Source of the DNA: an uncultured Clostridium sp.
Lineage (GTDB): Bacteria; Bacillota; Clostridia; TANB77; CAG-508
Reading direction: 5' to 3'
Assembly: GCA_947057505.1 (NCBI GenBank)
Contig: CAMSEM010000001.1
Location: 1-60,974 of the forward strand
Length of the DNA: 60,974 bases
Positions 55,178 to 60,974 of this stretch are shown here, piece by piece. The stretch's first letter is position 1, and each line of letters begins with the position of its first letter. The position numbers and the translations under genes are program-made. Below the pieces are notes generated by a model. The model saw only the letters and a list, made by a program, of their open reading frames with translations, had not been told where the DNA came from and made no database searches.

Positions 55178-56075
55178 CTATGAACTTTCCCATATTTTTT
55201 TTATTTCTTTTATTTTATTTTTTGTTTCTTCATACCCTTTTTGATAAAAATATTGCATTTTACTAACATCTAATAAGGATGTATTGACTGTATCTATTTT
55301 TATAAGGTAATCTGCACCTTCTAGTTCATAATTAGAAAGTTCTTGCCCCATCAACTCTATAGCACCACTTATCACATCCATAATATTTTTGTTTTCTTTA
55401 CATTTTATTCTTTTTGGAAAAACAATACTAATTACTTTGTCTACACCATTTGTTTTTAGTTCTTTCCATGGTATATTTTCTCTAATTCCTCCATCTATTA
55501 ATTTATGCTCTTGGTATGTACATGGTGAAAATACACCTGGAAAACTACAACTTGCTCTTACTGCTCTAGCAATTGGAATCTCTTTGATATATTCAATTTT
55601 ATTAGAATATAATTCTCCTTTTTCTCTTTTTTCACTATTATATTTTCTTGCTAAAAAAGAAGAAAATAAATATACTGTTCCTTCTTCTAAATCAACACTG
55701 GAAATGAGTAATTTTTTTGGTACTTGTTTTATTTGGTAAATTCCTTTTTCTCTGCAAGCTTCTTTTACAATACTTTCTATTACTTTTCCGCTATTTAAAC
55801 CATCTATAATTACTTTTCTTTGAAAAATCAAACCAATTATTAACTTAAAAATATTTTTCCATTCTACATATTTTATCTTTTTAGCATATTTTTGAAATAA
55901 ATAATAAATTTCATCTGCTGTATACCCACTAGCATATAGTGCTGCTACAATACTTCCAGAAGATGCTCCTGAGATATATTCAAATTCTATATTTTCTTCT
56001 TCAAAAGCTTTTATTGCTCCAATGTGAGCAGCACCTTTTATTCCTCCTCCGTGCTAAGCATAAACCAACTTTCAT
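55178..56075 (-). CDS. Patatin-like phospholipase, with +1 shift at codon 9
   Basis: Ser-Asp lipid acyl hydrolase. The start MKVGLCLA lies at 56075 with AGGAAG upstream. Codon 9 is CGG (56049-56051); in frame 0 a stop comes soon after. Skipping C gives GGGIKGAAHIGAIKAFEEE, the oxyanion-hole motif, then GASSGS with the nucleophile Ser, and later LIDGGIRENIPW with the catalytic Asp. The 298 aa form is standard. Without the shift only a 24-residue peptide would be made. The substrate is unknown. Confidence 0.9.
56049..56051 (-). other. CGG +1 frameshift site in the patatin gene
   Basis: TTA-GCA-CGG-AGG-AGG in frame 0. Omitting C gives GCA-GGA-GGA-GGA-ATA-AAA-GGT (Ala-Gly-Gly-Gly-Ile-Lys-Gly), the invariant patatin oxyanion hole. 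Confidence 0.9.
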
Positions 56076-56304
56076 CTTCCTAGCCCTTTCTTTTTTATTT
56101 TATTATATGAGATAATAAGTTGGTAAGTTAATAAATACTTACTATTCACATTTAAATCAGAATTATACATTTATTGATAAATTGTAAATTATAACAATAA
56201 ATATAGAAAATAAAAAAAATATTGAAAAATATTCTTCTTTATTATATAGTATATATAAATTTGTCTTTTTACATTGTATTAGGATTAAAATAAGTTATAG
56301 ATTA

Positions 56305-56357
56305 AGAAAGGAGAAATAATCCTCTATCATTTTAGATAATCGGATTATACACAATTT
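56305..56357 (+). promoter_or_regulatory. Distant ribosome-binding site with bridging hairpin
   Basis: AAAGGAG lies about 45 nt before the ATG at 56358. A hairpin ATAATCC/GGATTAT between them could bring them together. No closer Shine-Dalgarno sequence is visible. The remaining gap 56076-56304 is AT-rich without clear features. Confidence 0.4.
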
Positions 56358-58607
56358 ATGAAGAAAAAAACTAAAACTCAAAATAAGTATTATGCAGATA
56401 CGATTCGTTATAAACTTAATATAAAATGGATATTGCCTTTGTTTATTATCCTGCTTATACTCTCTCTTTTTGGTATTAATTTTGTAAAAAACTTAACTTA
56501 TCAAAATGTATATCATAATATTACTGAATTAAGTGAACAAACTGCCTCACAATTAGATTTAGTTATTTCTGAACAAAAAAGGTTTGTTCAAATTATGATA
56601 GATTCTATCAACAGTGGCTTTTTTGAAACTCCTGAGCAAATTTTTACCCGTTTTAAAGGTGATTTACAGGATTATCATTTTACTAGACTAGTTATCTTAG
56701 ATAAGCAAGGAAATGGTACTACTAGTGATGGGCATATTGTAAAAAATTATACTAATATTGAAGAATTTTTTTCTCAAGATTCTGTATATTTATCTGAAAA
56801 TAGACCAAGTACTGTTTCTTCTAACCAGGTAAATATTTATTCTAAAACTTTCCATTTGAATGGAAAACCACTAGTTTTGTTTGCTACTATTAACACATCA
56901 GACTATAAAGAAATTTTATTAAGGCGCTTATTTCATGGTAAAGGTGGCACTTATTTAATTAATAACAATGGTTCTGTACTCATTGACTCTTTTGATGATA
57001 TTACAGAAAATAATATTAACTTATATGACTATATGAAGACCAAATATAGCTTAACTGATGAAGATTCGCTTTCTAAACTTGAGCAAATGAAAAATAGTAT
57101 TAAAGAAAAACAAGTAGGAACTTTTGATATTAGTTTAAATAAAAATATTCACTTTATTCACTATGAACGTTTGCAAGTAAACGATTGGTATGTGGTAAGT
57201 ATTGCCCCTGATGATACCATTGCAAAAGAGCTTACAGAATTTTTAGTTTTAGCTCTTGCAGTTTGCCTTGGTGTTACTTTTGCCATACTAGGTATTTGTA
57301 TTTATATTGACCTTTCTACACAAAAGAAGAATCAAAAATTATATAAAGTTGCCTATATTGATCCTGTAACAGATATTGGTAATGAAGCATATTTTAAAGA
57401 AAAAGCTAGTCAATTTTTACAAAACAATCTAAAAACCAAATATATTATTGCACTTGATATTAATAAGTTTAAAGCGTTAAATAACATTTATGGTTATGAA
57501 TTTTGTAATAAAATATTGAAATCTCTTGGTGAAAAATTAAATACTATATTACCAAAAAACAATATAACTTGTAGAATTTCAAACGATGTATTTGCTACTA
57601 TTTTTAGTTATGAAAAAAATATAAAAACTTTGCTAGATAAAATTTTTCATGAAGCTTCTAATTTAAAAATTGAAGATATTTCTCTTCATGTAAATTTATC
57701 AATTGGTGTTTATAAAATTAGACCTGAAGATACTGATATTAATAAAATTTTAGATAAAGCTTATATGGCTCGCTCGAAAATAAAAGGATTGTATCATGAT
57801 AATTATTACATTTTTGACGAAGTATTAGAAAACAAATTAGTAGAAGAACAACAAATTGAATCCTCTATGGAAGAGGCCTTACATAAAAAGGAATTTGTTA
57901 TTGTATATCAACCAAAAACTTCTGCTAGTACAGAAAAGCCTGTTGGAGCTGAAGCATTAGTTAGATGGACTAGAAATGGAAAAATGATTTCTCCTAGTAA
58001 ATTCATTCCATTATTTGAAAAAAATAAATTTATTGTAAAATTAGATTTGTATATTTTTGAACAGGTTTGTAAAGATTTAGCCTTTTGGAAAGATAAGTAT
58101 GGTTTTGTTCCTATTGTTTCTATTAATGTTTCTAAGGAGCATTTTGTATACGAAAACTTTATTGAAGAATATGCACAAATTACAGATAAGTATGGTGTAG
58201 ATAGAAGTAAAATCGATTTAGAAATTACAGAAAGTGCAACTATTAATGAAAAAATAGATATTATAAAAATATTAAATTCTATAAAAGAAAAAGGATTTGT
58301 TGTTTCTATTGATGATTTTGGTACAGGCTATTCTTCACTTAGTATGTTACAAAATATGCCTATTGATATTATTAAAATAGATAAAATATTTGTTGATAAA
58401 GCTGACCTTAATAGTGATAAAAATATTATTAATTACATTATGTACCTTGCAAAAAAACTTAGTGTAAAAACAATTGTAGAAGGTGTTGAAACTAAAGAGC
58501 AAGCTGACTTTGTACGAAATTTAAAATGTGATGTTATTCAAGGTTATTACTATTCAAAACCAATTTCTAAAGAAGAATTTGAAGAATATTTTAAGAAAAA
58601 TATGTAA
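56358..58607 (+). CDS. Cache-GGDEF-EAL protein, probable c-di-GMP phosphodiesterase
   Basis: 749-aa membrane sensor. TM1 (about residues 24-45), an extracytoplasmic Cache-type sensing region (about 46-285), TM2 (about 290-317), a GGDEF-fold domain (about 335-480) and an EAL domain (about 495-745). The GGDEF motif is replaced by SNDVF, so cyclase activity is unlikely. The EAL domain keeps GAEALVRW, LEITES, DDFGTGYSS and VEGVET, so phosphodiesterase activity is expected. The degenerate domain may bind GTP. It is a single-gene unit on the plus strand, ending at the terminator 58618-58664. Confidence 0.93.
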   Translation: MKKKTKTQNKYYADTIRYKLNIKWILPLFIILLILSLFGINFVKNLTYQNVYHNITELSEQTASQLDLVISEQKRFVQIMIDSINSGFFETPEQIFTRFKGDLQDYHFTRLVILDKQGNGTTSDGHIVKNYTNIEEFFSQDSVYLSENRPSTVSSNQVNIYSKTFHLNGKPLVLFATINTSDYKEILLRRLFHGKGGTYLINNNGSVLIDSFDDITENNINLYDYMKTKYSLTDEDSLSKLEQMKNSIKEKQVGTFDISLNKNIHFIHYERLQVNDWYVVSIAPDDTIAKELTEFLVLALAVCLGVTFAILGICIYIDLSTQKKNQKLYKVAYIDPVTDIGNEAYFKEKASQFLQNNLKTKYIIALDINKFKALNNIYGYEFCNKILKSLGEKLNTILPKNNITCRISNDVFATIFSYEKNIKTLLDKIFHEASNLKIEDISLHVNLSIGVYKIRPEDTDINKILDKAYMARSKIKGLYHDNYYIFDEVLENKLVEEQQIESSMEEALHKKEFVIVYQPKTSASTEKPVGAEALVRWTRNGKMISPSKFIPLFEKNKFIVKLDLYIFEQVCKDLAFWKDKYGFVPIVSINVSKEHFVYENFIEEYAQITDKYGVDRSKIDLEITESATINEKIDIIKILNSIKEKGFVVSIDDFGTGYSSLSMLQNMPIDIIKIDKIFVDKADLNSDKNIINYIMYLAKKLSVKTIVEGVETKEQADFVRNLKCDVIQGYYYSKPISKEEFEEYFKKNM

Positions 58608-58617
58608 TTTAAAATGC

Positions 58618-58664
58618 AAAAATGCAGATATAGTAGATAATTTATAGTACTATATCTGCATTTT
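58618..58664. terminator. Bidirectional terminator between the EAL gene and the flavin reductase gene
   Basis: Arms ATGCAGATATAGTA/TACTATATCTGCAT with A and T runs on both sides. Confidence 0.88.
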
Positions 58665-58719
58665 TTATATAAATATATTATCATTTTTGGGCTAACTCTT
58701 ATATTTATTTTAATAAGCT

Positions 58720-59298
58720 TTAAGATTTCCTTTTTGTTTTTTTCTTTTGCACTGAATAGCCAAATTTTCCTACTTGTTTTCCAAGTGTAAAATATTTACC
58801 ATTAGCATAAGTAATTAAATTGCATTTTGTTATATCAAATGCCCCCTTTTTATCAATATATTGTTCATCTGCATCAATTGATACAATTTCTGCTATAAAC
58901 ATATCATGGCTACCTAATGACCTAATTTCTTTTACCTTGCATTCTATTGATACAGGACTTTGTTTAATTAATGGACATTTTACAAAGTTAGATTTTTCTT
59001 TTGTTAACTTCATTTCTTTAAATTTATCTACTTTTGCACCTGTTTTTACACCACACCAGTCAGTAGCATATACTAATTCTTTGTTGGTTAAATTAATTAC
59101 AAATTCCTTTGTTTTTTCTATGATATCATGCGAATATCTTTCTTTTCTAACAGAAATGTAGCACATTGGCTTATCTGTATTAATAATACCTGTCCATGCT
59201 ACTGTAATAATATTACTTTTTTCCATAGTACCACAAGATACCATAACTACTGGTAGTGGATAAATAAAAGTTCCTGGCTTCCATATTGCTCTACTCAT
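58720..59298 (-). CDS. Flavin reductase-like FMN-binding protein
   Basis: The 192-aa split-barrel flavoprotein matches the flavin-reductase/DIM6-NTAB family: PLPVVMVSCGTMEKSNIITV near the N-terminus (FMN phosphate region), CYISVRKERYSHDII, and GAKVDKF plus LGSHDMFIAEI later. The natural substrate is unknown. A basic Lys-rich C-terminus follows. GGAAGGAAG precedes the start. Not obviously linked to its neighbours. Confidence 0.9.
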   Translation of the reverse strand: MSRAIWKPGTFIYPLPVVMVSCGTMEKSNIITVAWTGIINTDKPMCYISVRKERYSHDIIEKTKEFVINLTNKELVYATDWCGVKTGAKVDKFKEMKLTKEKSNFVKCPLIKQSPVSIECKVKEIRSLGSHDMFIAEIVSIDADEQYIDKKGAFDITKCNLITYANGKYFTLGKQVGKFGYSVQKKKTKRKS

Positions 59299-59344
59299 AT
59301 ATTTTCTTCCTTCCTTATAAATATTATTTGTTTTTTGCTAAATT

Positions 59345-59373
59345 AGAGGGTATCCTAAAATAAAGGAACCCTC
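59345..59373 (-). terminator. Hairpin after the gene at 59379
   Basis: GAGGGTTCC/GGATACCCTC arms close to the stop codon; the U run is weak. Confidence 0.5.
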
Positions 59374-59378
59374 ACTTT

Positions 59379-59756
59379 TTAAAATATATTATCATGTTTC
59401 TCTATTATTATTTTTATTATTTTATCTAAATTTTCTAATAAAGATAATACATCTATTTCTTCTACTTTATTAAGTTTTATAAAATTATATACTCCATTAA
59501 TAGTTACTAAAAGTTCTTTTAATTCTTTTTCATTATGTACTTCTAACAGATTTGCTAAAACTACTATATTAGAATTTTTTACCTTTTCATTATATACTTT
59601 TTCTAGTAAAATCATACAAGTTATTTCAATTAAAGCTGATACTGCTTTATAACTTTGTACATAATCTTCTTTTTGCAATAATTTCTCTACTGTTTTTAAT
59701 TTTTCATTTAACATTGGAATTTTTTGTATATTTTTTATTATTTTTTCGTCTATCAT
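59379..59756 (-). CDS. Small helical protein, function unknown
   Basis: Not recognised. The 125-aa protein is predicted all-helical (KAVSALIEITCMILLEKVYN, then LLVTINGVYNFIKLNKV), vaguely like HEPN-type helical bundles but without the R-x4-6-H motif. It is the second gene of a pair: it starts 18 bp after the 59775-60845 gene ends, so the two are likely co-transcribed and may work together. Confidence 0.65.
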   Translation of the reverse strand: MIDEKIIKNIQKIPMLNEKLKTVEKLLQKEDYVQSYKAVSALIEITCMILLEKVYNEKVKNSNIVVLANLLEVHNEKELKELLVTINGVYNFIKLNKVEEIDVLSLLENLDKIIKIIIEKHDNIF

Positions 59757-59774
59757 ATTTGCTTACTTCCTTTC

Positions 59775-60845
59775 TTATCTTTCTTCTTCACTGTCTATTT
59801 CTTCTAATTCCTCCCTAAGCAATCCACTCTTTACTGCCATTTCATGCTTTGCACCTTTGCTTAAATCTAAAAATTTTATTTCTTCCATCAATCTTATTCT
59901 TTGTTTTCTGGCAAAACTTGCATGCATTGGTATGTTTCTTTCTTCATCTAATGAGTCATCTGTTTTAGAATCTCTTACAAATGCTCTTGCCTTCTTCGTC
60001 ATATAATTTACAAGCATTGCAGTTTTTCTTCTATAAATTGGCATAGTATATTCTCGTTTTATTTGAGCTGCTAGTTCTGGATTTTTTATATGAACAGAAA
60101 ATTGACCAAATTTAAAAACATCCATTACAAATAAAATATTATCTTCATCTTCTCTTTTTATTCCATATGAAATATCTCTTCTATCATAATTATATACTAA
60201 ATTATTAACATTTTCAATTTCCATATCTTTTATATACATAGCATTATTATATGCTTTTATTAATTCTGGTAATTGTAAAAACTCACTATTTTCTTTTTTA
60301 TCAAAGTCTTTTTCAAACTCATAGTTCTTTATCAATTTATTTCTAGCTAGCTCTTTTACTACGTTTTCGTTCCTATTTGTATAAATAGTTCTTACTAATT
60401 TTTTAACTTGATAAAACTCCTCAAGGCTATATATAGTTATTTCATTTTTTATCATATATTGTCTTAATTTATTTTCAAAAATATATTCAAATTGATGTGC
60501 AATTTTATTTACTAAATGTATAATTCTTCCTCTTTGCATAATATCTACAAAAACACTGTCTTCCTTATTTTTAGGAGCTTTTAAATTTTTTACAGTGTAG
60601 TCACTTGGCAATTGTATATCTAAAAAATTGTCGAATTCTCTGCTATGTATTTCGCCCTTATCATGTAACCTTTTACTTAGATCATTATAGTCTCTTACCC
60701 AGTTTGGCATAATAGCTTGATATACTTCTAATAAGCCATTTAAATTTTCTTCAGATGTTCGTTGTGTATATTTTTCATATATTTGTTCAAAACCTTCAAA
60801 AATACTCTTTCCTATTTCTATTCTTTCATTTCTTTTTCTTGTCAT
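59775..60845 (-). CDS. Uncharacterised 356-aa protein
   Basis: Not recognised. It is a soluble, strongly charged protein with no signal peptide or membrane segment. It opens with a basic stretch (MTRKRNERIEIG) and then a helical first half. The middle holds YDRRDISYGIKREDEDNILFVM, which looks like beta-strands, and the C-terminus is Arg/Glu-rich (RKQRIRLMEEIKF). I chose the ATG at 60845, with AAAGGAG nine bases upstream; the ATG three codons earlier touches that site. The last 100 bp of the window hold no gene. Confidence 0.65.
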   Translation of the reverse strand: MTRKRNERIEIGKSIFEGFEQIYEKYTQRTSEENLNGLLEVYQAIMPNWVRDYNDLSKRLHDKGEIHSREFDNFLDIQLPSDYTVKNLKAPKNKEDSVFVDIMQRGRIIHLVNKIAHQFEYIFENKLRQYMIKNEITIYSLEEFYQVKKLVRTIYTNRNENVVKELARNKLIKNYEFEKDFDKKENSEFLQLPELIKAYNNAMYIKDMEIENVNNLVYNYDRRDISYGIKREDEDNILFVMDVFKFGQFSVHIKNPELAAQIKREYTMPIYRRKTAMLVNYMTKKARAFVRDSKTDDSLDEERNIPMHASFARKQRIRLMEEIKFLDLSKGAKHEMAVKSGLLREELEEIDSEEER

Positions 60846-60974
60846 ACGTAACATCTCCTTTACTATTATAATCTATTATATCATAACTTTACATATTAAG
60901 TCAAAAAAAAGATAACAGGTGATCGCATAAACTTTTTGTGGGAAACACCAATTATAGATATTATCCATACATTA

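Noticed and set aside
4647..56051. CGG reassigned to another amino acid (for example Trp or Gly) without frameshift
   Set aside because: Reading on in frame 0 after CGG gives non-homologous sequence and an early stop in each case; only skipping one base restores homology.
4647..56051. Random assembly indels or ordinary pseudogenes
   Set aside because: All breaks are the same event (C before GGA or GGT), and downstream sequence is conserved. A systematic sequencing artefact cannot be fully excluded without reads, so it is kept as the main alternative.

Overview
The window comes from a very AT-rich, spore-forming Clostridia-type Firmicute (Bacillota). The evidence is strong GGAGG ribosome-binding sites, a spoVA operon, CIRCE/HrcA heat-shock control, a sortase, an L10 leader, a WhiA homologue and a minimal short AlaRS. 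Most genes are housekeeping genes on the minus strand. The plus-strand exceptions are deoD, an RluA-type pseudouridine synthase, a small HTH gene and a Cache/GGDEF/EAL gene.

Main observation: eight otherwise well conserved genes are each split by what looks like a +1 frameshift, and every break falls on an in-frame CGG codon. The genes are mtaB, rluA-like, a DUF1189-like gene (two sites), dnaJ, hrcA, addB, rnc and a patatin gene. Skipping only the C of CGG restores the reading frame as a glycine codon (GGA or GGT), and the family sequence then continues without decay. I found no in-frame CGG read as a sense codon in any intact gene here. CGT, CGC, CGA, AGA and AGG are all read as Arg, and CGG is frequent out of frame. 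The simplest reading is that CGG is unassigned, or read as part of a CGGN four-base glycine codon, and triggers +1 frameshifting in many genes. A systematic sequencing artefact must be excluded.

Layout. 1-330: tRNA-Gln (cut by the window edge) and tRNA-His, each preceded by a duplicated tRNA 5' end and a related core of about 60 bp. 0.4-9 kb: sortase, HIT protein, short alaS, mtaB, groES-groEL with CIRCE, and pyrG with a 5' attenuator. 9.2-10.6 kb: an internally deleted IS256-type remnant and a decayed pilin-like/FGE-fold gene. 11-19.7 kb: deoD, greA, a MITE-like repeat, a GH18 spore/cell-wall protein, dodecin-spoVAC-spoVAD-spoVAE behind a forespore-type promoter, and rluA-like from a probably leaderless promoter. 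19.8-33.6 kb: a small ORF, ftsH, the DUF1189-like gene, cysS, a class A PBP, the hrcA-grpE-dnaK-dnaJ operon, and a second decayed pilin-like/FGE gene. 33.9-47.6 kb: hemW-whiA-prmC, a probable 6S RNA, an HTH regulator, a GltD-like oxidoreductase, type-4 UDG, LD-carboxypeptidase, PgeF, ogg-addB around a GC-richer repeat, and a YitT protein. 47.8-56 kb: radical SAM, rnc, acpP, plsX, the rpmG-secE-nusG-rplK-rplA-rplJ-rplL operon and patatin. 56.3-61 kb: a Cache/GGDEF/EAL gene, a flavin reductase and two uncharacterised genes.

The heat-shock genes form one regulon: both operons have near-identical promoters and CIRCE operators bound by HrcA. Two of the frameshift sites lie in that circuit (hrcA itself and dnaJ).
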